Assembly: GCA_030634675.1 (NCBI GenBank)
Contig: DAOWAH010000044.1
Location: forward strand, 1-9,393
Direction of reading: 5' to 3'
From: Fidelibacterota bacterium
Lineage (GTDB): Bacteria; Marinisomatota; Marinisomatia; Marinisomatales; TCS56
Length of the DNA: 9,393 nt
A program made the position numbers and the translations under genes. Each line of letters starts with the position of its first letter. The first letter of the stretch is position 1. Positions 1-5,985 of the stretch are shown here, one piece after another. Below the pieces are notes generated by a model. That model worked only from the letters and a program-made list of their open reading frames with translations. It was not told where the DNA came from and ran no database searches.

Positions 1-2
1 CC

Positions 3-389
3 CGACCGGAATGGGTAGGCTATCTGGGAGCAGTATTATTCCTGAATGCCAGCTGGTTACTATACCACTCCCATGCTGATCTAAATCGCAATTGGATTCC
101 AATAGTTGGTTTAAGGCCGGATCATAAGTTGATAACCATCGGTGTCTATAAAAATATTCGTCATCCCATGTATTCAGCTCATATGATATGGGCACTTGCT
201 CAGGCAATGATACTTCCTAATTGGATTGCCGGCTTTTCATTCTTGATTGTACTGACCCCACATATTTTTATCAGAATGGGAGTTGAGGAGAAAATGCTGA
301 TTGAGCAGTTTAGCGATGAATACCAGGCTTACATGAAACGTAGTGGGCGGTTGCTGCCACGATTACGGCATTCAGGTAACAACCAGTAA
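3..389 (+). CDS. Isoprenylcysteine carboxyl methyltransferase (ICMT/PEMT)-family membrane protein, 5' truncated
   Basis: The frame is open from the window edge, giving 128 residues of the C-terminal part; the real start lies upstream. The family signature is visible: GVYKNIRHPMY around residues 47-57, where the Arg-His-Pro and Tyr contribute to S-adenosylmethionine binding in ICMT/PEMT-type enzymes, then EEKML near residue 97, and a closing RLLPRL before a short polar tail. Two hydrophobic stretches (about residues 4-21 and 60-90, the second probably a helical hairpin) fit an integral inner-membrane protein. Such bacterial proteins transfer methyl groups to small or lipid substrates, but the substrate cannot be told from sequence. 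It is the only plus-strand gene and converges on the radical SAM gene, so it is probably unrelated to the minus-strand genes. Family assignment is firm; function is open. Confidence 0.85.
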   Translation, partial: RPEWVGYLGAVLFLNASWLLYHSHADLNRNWIPIVGLRPDHKLITIGVYKNIRHPMYSAHMIWALAQAMILPNWIAGFSFLIVLTPHIFIRMGVEEKMLIEQFSDEYQAYMKRSGRLLPRLRHSGNNQ

Positions 390-488
390 TAATAATTATC
401 TGATATTTGTACTATTCTGTCTTATTAATCGGGTATCTGTATCCATCCGGTAAGGCAGTCTCCCGACGTTGATGAGCTTGGATATATT

Positions 489-527
489 GATCACAGTTTT
501 CTTGTCGCATCGCTTAGCGTTGTGATC
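489..527. other. Stem-loop candidate in spacer
   Basis: GATCACA at 489-495 is matched by TGTGATC at 521-527, a perfect 7-bp stem around a 25-nt interior. The interior carries the small dyad CGCTTAGCG. No T-run follows on either strand, so a terminator is not supported. It could be a weak RNA structure or chance. Confidence 0.3.
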
Positions 528-571
528 TTCAATTGTAGTTAAGTTATGAAATGAAGTATTTTAATCAGCAG

Positions 572-603
572 ATGGATGCCATCCCTCGAGGGATGGCATC
601 CAT
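572..603. repeat. Perfect 32-bp palindrome
   Basis: The left half, ATGGATGCCATCCCTC (572-587), is exactly mirrored by its reverse complement at 588-603, with no unpaired centre. As RNA it would form a strong hairpin, with the central TCGA as a tetraloop and 14 paired bases. It lies between two convergent genes, 182 nt after the plus-strand stop and 147 nt beyond the minus-strand stop. A bidirectional terminator or a protein-binding dyad are both possible. The lack of a T-tract weakens the terminator reading. Confidence 0.65.
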
Positions 604-612
604 TCATTTACA

Positions 613-741
613 GTCATTTCGACGAATCCAAAGGATGAGGAGAAATCTACAATAGCTTTGCAGTGTGCTGCACTTGCTGAATATGTGAACCACCTGGTGC
701 AGATTTCTCTCCCCCGATCTCAATCGGAGAATCGAAATGAC
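613..741. repeat. Composite inverted-repeat (MITE/REP-like) element
   Basis: Outer arms GTCATTTCGA (613-622) and TCGAAATGAC (732-741) are perfect inverted repeats. Inner arms GAGAAATCT (640-648) and AGATTTCTC (701-709) are also perfect. Between outer and inner segments, each arm carries its own mini-hairpin: ATCC-aaa-GGAT at 626-636 and CCGAT-ctca-ATCGG at 714-727. The spacer in between is 52 nt. The whole folds as a long stem with side hairpins. From memory, the GTCATTTCGA...GAGAAATCT arrangement resembles a short dispersed repeat common in Bacteroidota and other environmental genomes; no search was run. It ends 9 nt from the radical SAM stop codon. It has no coding capacity of its own. Confidence 0.65.
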
Positions 742-750
742 ATTATACCT

Positions 751-1698
751 TTATTTAATATTTTTCAGCGGGTACATATATCCATCTATCAGTCCCGATT
801 CGTTTCTGAGATGTGCCTGGATGTACTGACCGCAGTTGCTGCCGATCAGGTTTTCTTCCGGTTCACCGATTGACAGAATTACTTCGTATCCGGCTTTTTT
901 TATCGCATTAGTGGTGGGATTGCTGGTTGATTTGTTATAAGGATCAATGGCGGACTCCAACCCATGTTCCTGGGAGCGGTAAGTTGGATTCAAGGGCGTT
1001 AACTTGACTAAATATTTTTCTGGATCAAAATGATTCAGAAGTATGTTTGGCTCAATTGGGGTTGTATTTGTTAATACAAAATTCAGAGTGATTTTACGGT
1101 CACCTGGCTGGTAAAAGCGCTCACCGTACCGAGTAATCTCCGTAAAACTCCATTTCTTAACGGGAATCAGCTCATCACGATATTCCTTATTGGTCGAGTG
1201 CAGGGAAAACTGGAGTTGAAAATTTCCCCGCTGGTAAAATTCTTGTTTTACTTCCAGCATCTGATCAAAAAAATTGTTTACGCCAGCCGGTGCAACCGTC
1301 GATAAAGAAGGTAGCAATCCCGGAGCATCATAGCGTTTGGGTAGTTGCTGCAATATTGTTAAAACCGCTGGATTAAACGTAGGTTCGCCCATCCGGGCAA
1401 ATTGAATCTTAAACTTATTAGCCGGTATTTTGCTGTCCGGATAACGGGATTTCACCAAGTAATCCAGTTGGACCCACAATTCTTCTTCGGATAGTCGTCC
1501 ATGATAAAATTGCCCGGCATCACAGATCGAGCAGTCAACCGGGCAACCCTGCAGCGTGGAAATGATCAGCACCCATTTGTCTTCCCTCGCTATCGGCGGC
1601 TGGACCGCTTCGACAAATTCGATCAAGCGACCTGCACCGAGATCAGCGAGGTAAACGGTCGCTATATCAGGATTTCCGCTGGTGGCTATAATCTTCAT
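751..1698 (-). CDS. RlmN/Cfr-like radical SAM protein, no N-terminal accessory domain
   Basis: This is a 315-residue protein, last of the four-gene cassette, starting 2 nt after the flavoprotein stop. The radical SAM cluster motif is C52-x3-C56-x2-C59 (GCPVDCSIC). RlmN/Cfr-type landmarks follow: GEP at 104-106 for SAM binding, SLHS at 165-168, LNPT at 236-239, and CGQ at 289-291. C289 matches the methylatable cysteine of RlmN (C355 in E. coli). RlmN is about 380 residues with an N-terminal RNA-contacting domain; here only about 50 residues precede the cluster. The second RlmN cysteine (C118, seven residues before the first cluster cysteine) aligns with I45, so the resolving residue appears absent. 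The fold assignment is confident. I infer it is not a standard 23S rRNA/tRNA A2 methyltransferase, and its substrate is unknown. No ribosome binding site is evident, so translational coupling to the preceding gene is likely. Confidence 0.85.
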   Translation of the reverse strand: MKIIATSGNPDIATVYLADLGAGRLIEFVEAVQPPIAREDKWVLIISTLQGCPVDCSICDAGQFYHGRLSEEELWVQLDYLVKSRYPDSKIPANKFKIQFARMGEPTFNPAVLTILQQLPKRYDAPGLLPSLSTVAPAGVNNFFDQMLEVKQEFYQRGNFQLQFSLHSTNKEYRDELIPVKKWSFTEITRYGERFYQPGDRKITLNFVLTNTTPIEPNILLNHFDPEKYLVKLTPLNPTYRSQEHGLESAIDPYNKSTSNPTTNAIKKAGYEVILSIGEPEENLIGSNCGQYIQAHLRNESGLIDGYMYPLKNIK

Positions 1699-1700
1699 GG

Positions 1701-2582
1701 TTAGCGGCTGCTTGGCAGGATGTTGATTTGCAAAGCCGCCCGGATGCCATCGGCCACCGCAATAGCGGTCTGACGATAGCGTCCATTGGCGATATCACCG
1801 GCCAGATACAGCCGCCCCTTTTCAATCATCTGTTTCTGACATGAGCGTAGTTTCGGGGATAGGCAGGCATCGTTTGGATCACGGCCGATGGCAAAAACAA
1901 GATAATCGGCGTAGATTGAGATATTGTCTCCTGACTGAATGCAAGCGATCTTAATCTGTCCGGCAGGTGTTTTTTCAGCCCCAATCACGCTGATATTTTC
2001 CAGATACTTAATATTGTCATTGGCGTTTGCTCTTTTCTCAAGAAGGGATAAGCATTTTATCTGATCACTACGATTGAGAATAATCACATGATTTCTTTGC
2101 CCCAGATTCAGGGCATAGTCGAAGGCAGCATCGCCGGCACCGATGATGACAATCTGTTGGCCGGTGACTTTTATTATTTCAATTATTTCATACAATACCC
2201 GACCGTTCAAAGACTGCGAAATTGACAGCTCAGTTGTAACTGGTTTTGTTCCGGTTGCTAGAATCAAATACTGCGCCTGTCGGGTTTCTGAATCTGTCAT
2301 AATGCTGAAGGCATTATTCCTGAAATCGATCTGAGTTACCTGTTCGTTGATCACCGGAACCGCCAGGTTGCTGAGCTGACGGCTGAATTTATCTATCAGG
2401 AACCGACCTGCGATACCAGCGGGAAAGCCGGGATAGTTCTCCACTAAGTGGGCATTATTCAGTAAACCGCCTACCAGCGCCTGTTCGAATAGGATAAAGT
2501 CGATTCCCTGCCGGTGGCATTGAATGGCGGCGGCGATCCCGGCCGGCCCGGCCCCGATAATGGCTACCTCAATCAGCATCAT
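1701..2582 (-). CDS. Thioredoxin-reductase-like FAD/NAD(P)-dependent oxidoreductase without redox CxxC
   Basis: This 293-residue protein has two dinucleotide-binding folds. The FAD motif GAGPAG is at 10-15, followed by the TrxR-like stretch VGGLLNNAHLVENYPGFP (about 37-54). ATGTKP is at 109-114, a second Rossmann motif GAGDAA at 148-153, and the C-terminal FAD-contact AGDIANG at 261-267. Thioredoxin reductase carries a CxxC just before the second Rossmann fold. Here that segment (about 127-142, GRVLYEIIEIIKVTGQ) has no cysteine. The HRR motif that reads the NADPH 2'-phosphate is also replaced (LNRSD, 169-173), so NADH is possible. It more likely resembles ferredoxin/flavodoxin reductases or TrxR-like oxidases than a disulfide reductase. 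Its start codon overlaps the preceding stop as ATGA. A role as electron source for the adjacent radical SAM protein is inference. Confidence 0.85.
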   Translation of the reverse strand: MMLIEVAIIGAGPAGIAAAIQCHRQGIDFILFEQALVGGLLNNAHLVENYPGFPAGIAGRFLIDKFSRQLSNLAVPVINEQVTQIDFRNNAFSIMTDSETRQAQYLILATGTKPVTTELSISQSLNGRVLYEIIEIIKVTGQQIVIIGAGDAAFDYALNLGQRNHVIILNRSDQIKCLSLLEKRANANDNIKYLENISVIGAEKTPAGQIKIACIQSGDNISIYADYLVFAIGRDPNDACLSPKLRSCQKQMIEKGRLYLAGDIANGRYRQTAIAVADGIRAALQINILPSSR

Positions 2583-3235
2583 TTTTTCATTAGCCGATCA
2601 ATAATTTGATCAATTAAAACCGGAGTGGCAAATCCGTGGGCTAGATTAAGTAGAGTGGCATAATGGAATTGTTCGTTGTAGGTAGCCGTTCCATCGACCG
2701 GAAATATCACATTGAAGCCCCTGACAAACGCAGACCGGGCGGTGGTTTCGCAGCACAGGTGGGTCATCAATCCGCAAATAATTAGATCATTTATTTTCAA
2801 GGAATGCAGCAGAGTCTCAAGTTCGGTATTGAAAAAAGCATCATACTGAGATTTTACAATTACCGGAGCCGAGTTAGTTGCGATCAAAGGTGTAATCTGG
2901 GCTAATGAATTATCCGCGGAAATGAGATCTTTCCACCAGCTTTTCATGACAAAGGCATCATTGATGGTGTTGATATGCTGGGTGAAAATTACCGGCCAGT
3001 CACGCTGCTGAAAATGACGGACCAATCTGTTGATACCGGGAATAATTGCCTGACCGCTGGGTACAAGGGCATGGGAATCCGGTGATAGAAAATAATCCTG
3101 CATATCCAGCACTAACAATGCACAGTCATGTAATTGAGCATTTAGTTCATGCAAACGAACGTCATTTCCCAGGTTCCGCAGGAATTCACTCGACTTGGCG
3201 GCTATGTTTGACTTGGTGAAATAAGTTGTTTTCAT
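2579..3235 (-). CDS. Isochorismatase-fold cysteine hydrolase
   Basis: With the ATG at 3235 the protein has 218 residues. A TTG at 3250 would add five residues and leave only 3 nt after the upstream stop; neither start has an evident Shine-Dalgarno, so the choice is uncertain. The family triad is complete: D44 in LDMQDYF, K128 in IVKSQYDAFF, and C161 in GLMTHLCCETTARSAF. The THLCC context and the QYDAFF stretch recall EntB/PhzD-type isochorismatases. Those true isochorismatases, however, have a small residue such as Gly where C161 sits. The intact cysteine points to an amidase/nitrilase-like cysteine hydrolase (as in nicotinamidases and carbamoylases) or an uncharacterised relative. The gene follows the ANL-like gene closely and overlaps the flavoprotein start by 4 nt. 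The substrate is unknown. Confidence 0.85.
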   Translation of the reverse strand: MKTTYFTKSNIAAKSSEFLRNLGNDVRLHELNAQLHDCALLVLDMQDYFLSPDSHALVPSGQAIIPGINRLVRHFQQRDWPVIFTQHINTINDAFVMKSWWKDLISADNSLAQITPLIATNSAPVIVKSQYDAFFNTELETLLHSLKINDLIICGLMTHLCCETTARSAFVRGFNVIFPVDGTATYNEQFHYATLLNLAHGFATPVLIDQIIDRLMKK

Positions 3236-3253
3236 TGTTGCAGGATTCAATGT

Positions 3254-4237
3254 TTATAGAGGTAGTTCCAAACCGGCTTCAGTGAAAGATTGTTCATTAA
3301 TAATATTATCAGTATATCCCATCATCACCGAATGGCCGCTTACAATGATTTTCCCATCCCCCGTTACAGCTATTTTAGTGAGCTGAATTGGCCTGTCACC
3401 GATTTTTAGAACAGCTGTAGCCTCTGGTAGAATATGGAGTTGTAGATCGTCAACCAATGTTGATTTCAAATTGTAATTCAAATAATAATCGGTAGCCTCG
3501 GATTTCTCGATTCCAATGCCTAAATCTCCTTCATCGGGGGACATCCCAATTCCAGCGTAAATTGGTAAAATGGCCTGTAAAACGGCCCAGGCTGTAGTCG
3601 CGGCGGGCAGTTTAATCCGCATGGTGGTGTCTTGGTCAGGCACCAATTGCGATAATGTGCCGTTAGAATTAATTAACAGATTGTAATGACTCAGCCGGAT
3701 TCCTCGGTGGCCATTCCAGAAAACCAGGGCTTCGTCGCTCAACAGCGCTTTGTGCTTTGAATGGTACTCAGGAGGATATTTTTCAGAGACCTTCGGGAAT
3801 TGGTTTTCTTCTTCACCGATTGGAATGATATCCACACCACCAACGTCAGCAGTCGATTTACCTATAATCAATTTGGGCTGGCAGCAGCCAAGTATTTGTT
3901 GCAGATTGCTGCCGATGACCACTGAACCACCAACCAGCCAAATGGCATGGGCCAGTATTTCCGCTTCTGGTGTGGGGCAATTTGCAAGATAAACCCGATC
4001 ATGGTTGGTAATGCCTGATTGCTCTAGCCAATTGGCAGTTTGATTAATACGCTGCAACAAATCGGCATAACTCAACATCTGGGGGAGATACCAGATTTTA
4101 TTTGCCAGTTTGATATTTTGCCCAACAATCAATGTACCCAGGTTCGGGTAGGGGGTCATATATTCAATGGGCTCAACACTGCCGTAGCATTGAGCTTGGT
4201 AGATTCGATCTGCTAATGAATTTTTAGTGGACATCAT
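3254..4237 (-). CDS. Degenerate, truncated adenylate-forming (AMP-binding/ANL) enzyme-like protein
   Basis: First gene of the cassette, 327 residues. The N-terminal part follows the ANL pattern: SYADLLQRINQTANWLEQSGITNHDRVYLANCPTPEAE (about 56-93), AIWLVGGSVVIG, then DEALVFWNGHRGIRLSHYNLLIN (168-190), which aligns with the family's D-A-hydrophobic-(Y/F)-TSGTTGxPKGV-xLSHxNL segment. The phosphate-binding TSGTTGxPKG loop is thus replaced by WNGHRGIR. The C-terminus, IIVSGHSVMMGYTDN (297-311), matches the segment before the family's TGD motif. The protein ends there, so the lid domain with its catalytic lysine is missing. Family members are usually 450-650 residues. The reading frame is clean and the next gene follows directly, so this looks like a maintained short form or pseudoenzyme rather than a fresh pseudogene. 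The start ATG is preceded by an in-frame stop; no Shine-Dalgarno is visible. Confidence 0.75.
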   Translation of the reverse strand: MMSTKNSLADRIYQAQCYGSVEPIEYMTPYPNLGTLIVGQNIKLANKIWYLPQMLSYADLLQRINQTANWLEQSGITNHDRVYLANCPTPEAEILAHAIWLVGGSVVIGSNLQQILGCCQPKLIIGKSTADVGGVDIIPIGEEENQFPKVSEKYPPEYHSKHKALLSDEALVFWNGHRGIRLSHYNLLINSNGTLSQLVPDQDTTMRIKLPAATTAWAVLQAILPIYAGIGMSPDEGDLGIGIEKSEATDYYLNYNLKSTLVDDLQLHILPEATAVLKIGDRPIQLTKIAVTGDGKIIVSGHSVMMGYTDNIINEQSFTEAGLELPL

Positions 4238-4286
4238 TTAATCATTGTTCAAATATGGAGCGGAAATTACAGTGGAAATGACGTTC

Positions 4287-4310
4287 AGGTGTTAATGTGT
4301 TAATGTGCTG
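4287..4310. repeat. Octamer tandem repeat, about 3 copies
   Basis: AGGTGTTA, ATGTGTTA and ATGTGCTG follow each other at 4287-4294, 4295-4302 and 4303-4310. They share the unit seen at 5875-5906 and lie 49 nt upstream of the ANL-like gene. A purine-rich block (about 4309-4345, GGGGAG and GGAGCGGGGAG) adjoins it. Function is unknown. Confidence 0.55.
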
Positions 4311-4396
4311 GGGAGATAAGGCACGGGGTGTGGAGGAGCGGGGAGATATGATGGTGAATTGTTATTTGTACTATTGTCAAAACAATTAAAATTTTT

Positions 4397-4420
4397 CAGT
4401 GTCCTTTGTGTCTCCGTGGT
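4397..4420. repeat. Possible dispersed intergenic repeat (CACGGAGACACAAAGGACAC on minus strand)
   Basis: Read on the minus strand, this stretch starts ACCACGGAGACAC and ends with CAAAGGACACTG. It directly follows the T-tract of the tyrosine phenol-lyase terminator. From memory, ACCACGGAGACACxGAG-type sequences recur between genes in many environmental bacterial genomes. Only one copy is in this window, so repeat status rests on recall. Confidence 0.35.
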
Positions 4421-4460
4421 AAAAATAAAGCCCGCGCTCTTGGAGGATAACACAGGCTTT
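4421..4460 (-). terminator. Rho-independent terminator of tyrosine phenol-lyase
   Basis: On the minus strand, AAAGCCTGTG (4460-4451) pairs with CGCGGGCTTT (4436-4427) over 10 bp, including two G-U pairs, around a 14-nt loop. ATTTTTA follows (4426-4420). It begins 16 nt after the lyase stop codon. Position, stem and T-tract all fit an intrinsic terminator that separates the lyase from the downstream four-gene cassette. Confidence 0.75.
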
Positions 4461-4476
4461 GGCAGGTAAAAACTGA

Positions 4477-5859
4477 TTAATCGATCGGTTCGAAGCGGGC
4501 CTGGAAAAAGCGCAGATAATCCGGTTCGTAGGTGAAGCGGAGTCCTTTGATGCTATCTCGGCGGGTATGAACATCGGCGATGGACTCGGCAGTGACATCC
4601 ATGTGTGATTGGGTGTAAACCCGGCGTGGAATTGTTACTCGTACCAATTCAAGCTTGGGCCGGATGTGTTCACCGGTATCCTTATTGCGACCGGCGGAAA
4701 CGATACCCCGCTCCATCGTACGGATACCGCCCTGAATGTAGATCTCCGCTGCAAGGGTCTGGGCTGGCAACATATCCTGCTCCAAATGCGGTAAAAATTT
4801 CTTAGCATCGATAAATACGCCGTGACTGCCGATGGGCAGCACGATCGGGATACCGAATTCCAGCAGTCGCTCACCGAGATACTGGGTCTGGCCCACGCGA
4901 GCCCGGATATGATCATCCTGTACTGATTCGGCAATACCGATAGCCACCGCTTCCATGTCACGGCCGGCCATGCCGCCGTAGGTATGGAGACCTTCATACA
5001 CCACCACCATATTTTGAGCTTTGCGATATAGATCTTCGTCATTTGTGGCCAGGAACCCACCAATATTGACAAGCGGGTCTTTCTTGGCACTCATTGTGGC
5101 GTGATCAGTCAGCAAACAGATTTCATAGATGATTTCGGCCACTGATTTGTCGGCATAACCGTCTTCCCGTACCTTGATGAACCAGGCGTTCTCCGCAACC
5201 CGCGTCATATCATGGACAATTGGTATATTATACTTTTGGGTCAGTTTCCGTAATTTCTTGAGGTTGGCGAGGGAAATCGGTTGACCGCCAGCCATATTCA
5301 CGGCTGTGGCAATGGCTACATAAGGAATATGATCCGCACCAACTTTGTCGATCAGAGCCTGAAGTTTGGCGAGATCCACATTACCTTTAAACTGGTGAGT
5401 GCTTTCTGTGTCGTGGGCTTCATCGATGATAATATCAACAAAATTACCGCCAGCTAATTCCTGATGCAGGCGAGTGGTGGTGAAATACATGTTACCGGGA
5501 ATGTAATCACCTTCTTTGATCATGATCCGGGAAATTATATGCTCGGCGCCACGCCCCTGATGAGTGGGAATCAGATATTTATAGGAGTAGTAATCCCGGA
5601 CGGCCTCTTCCAGATGATAGAAATTTCGGCTGCCGGCATAGGACTCATCGCCCAGCATCATCCCGGCCCACTGACGGTCACTCATGGCATTGGTGCCGCT
5701 GTCAGTCAGCAGATCGATATATACATCGCGTGATTTTAACAGGAAAGTGTTAAAACCCGCTTCTTTAATAGCCGCGAGGCGCTCTTCTCTGGTAGTCATC
5801 CGCAAATGCTCTACCATTTTAATTTTCCAAGGCTCGGCCCAGGAACGTCGTTCAGTCAT
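4477..5859 (-). CDS. tpl: Tyrosine phenol-lyase (beta-tyrosinase)
   Basis: This 460-residue PLP enzyme cleaves L-tyrosine to phenol, pyruvate and ammonia. It matches the tyrosine phenol-lyase/tryptophanase family over full length; the Citrobacter freundii enzyme has 456 residues, and the active-site numbers correspond with a constant offset of +3. The PLP lysine is K260 in MSAKKD. Cofactor and substrate residues are Y74 (ESYAG), R103 (THQGRGAE) and D217/R220 (HDMTR). Residues diagnostic for tyrosine rather than tryptophan are present: T127 in MYFTTTR, R384 in TMERG (which contacts the phenol ring oxygen), and F39 and F451. Tryptophanases lack the MERG arginine. The ATG at 5859 has AAGG (5870-5867) seven nt upstream. 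The aldehyde dehydrogenase lies upstream across a repeat-filled 126-nt spacer, and an intrinsic terminator follows. Potassium activation, as in the family, is expected. The assignment is strong. Confidence 0.93.
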   Translation of the reverse strand: MTERRSWAEPWKIKMVEHLRMTTREERLAAIKEAGFNTFLLKSRDVYIDLLTDSGTNAMSDRQWAGMMLGDESYAGSRNFYHLEEAVRDYYSYKYLIPTHQGRGAEHIISRIMIKEGDYIPGNMYFTTTRLHQELAGGNFVDIIIDEAHDTESTHQFKGNVDLAKLQALIDKVGADHIPYVAIATAVNMAGGQPISLANLKKLRKLTQKYNIPIVHDMTRVAENAWFIKVREDGYADKSVAEIIYEICLLTDHATMSAKKDPLVNIGGFLATNDEDLYRKAQNMVVVYEGLHTYGGMAGRDMEAVAIGIAESVQDDHIRARVGQTQYLGERLLEFGIPIVLPIGSHGVFIDAKKFLPHLEQDMLPAQTLAAEIYIQGGIRTMERGIVSAGRNKDTGEHIRPKLELVRVTIPRRVYTQSHMDVTAESIADVHTRRDSIKGLRFTYEPDYLRFFQARFEPID

Positions 5860-5874
5860 TATAATACCTTATAG

Positions 5875-5906
5875 AAGTGTTAAAGTGTTGAAGTGTTAAA
5901 GTGTTC
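5875..5906. repeat. Octamer tandem repeat, 4 copies
   Basis: Four exact-length units AAGTGTTA, AAGTGTTG, AAGTGTTA, AAGTGTTC lie in a row, 15 nt before the tyrosine phenol-lyase start codon. On the transcript strand it reads AACACTT repeats. The unit recurs upstream of the ANL-like gene at 4287-4310. A pyrimidine-rich stretch on the plus strand (about 5933-5984, CTCCTCCGCTCC, TTCGCTCCCTGCTC) fills the rest of the spacer. The closeness to the ribosome binding site leaves open an effect on expression by repeat-number change. Confidence 0.7.
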
Positions 5907-5985
5907 GGGCGTTTGTTAACGGACAATGGTTTTTCTCCTCCGCTCCGCTCCCGGGCACTCTCTTCGCTCCCTGCTCTTTGCTCTA

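Larger units (their letters stand above)
390..750. other. Convergent intergenic spacer with structured elements
   Basis: This 361-nt stretch between the plus-strand methyltransferase and the minus-strand radical SAM gene holds no credible gene. The only longer frame, starting near 658 on the plus strand, runs antisense into the radical SAM gene and has no family features. The spacer does contain a stem-loop candidate (489-527), a perfect palindrome (572-603) and a composite inverted-repeat element (613-741). I see no clear T-tract terminator for either flanking gene; the palindrome may serve both. Confidence 0.7.

Noticed and set aside
658..873. Plus-strand open frame of 71 codons
   Set aside because: It runs antisense through the end of the radical SAM gene and across the inverted-repeat element, with no family features or ribosome binding site.
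4373..4386. ATTGT-CAAA-ACAAT hairpin and a TTGACA (4380-4375, minus) as a cassette promoter
   Set aside because: The hairpin is only 5 bp and A/T-rich, and no -10-like hexamer lies 16-19 nt downstream of TTGACA, so a promoter call is not supported.
4635..5090. 151-codon minus-strand frame inside tyrosine phenol-lyase
   Set aside because: It is an out-of-frame shadow; the overlapping 460-residue lyase matches its family over full length.
4477..5859. Tryptophanase instead of tyrosine phenol-lyase
   Set aside because: The MERG arginine, TTTR threonine and overall length follow the tyrosine enzyme; tryptophanases differ at these sites.
5873..5906. CRISPR array
   Set aside because: The units are 8 nt and contiguous with no spacers, so it is a simple tandem repeat; no cas genes are present.
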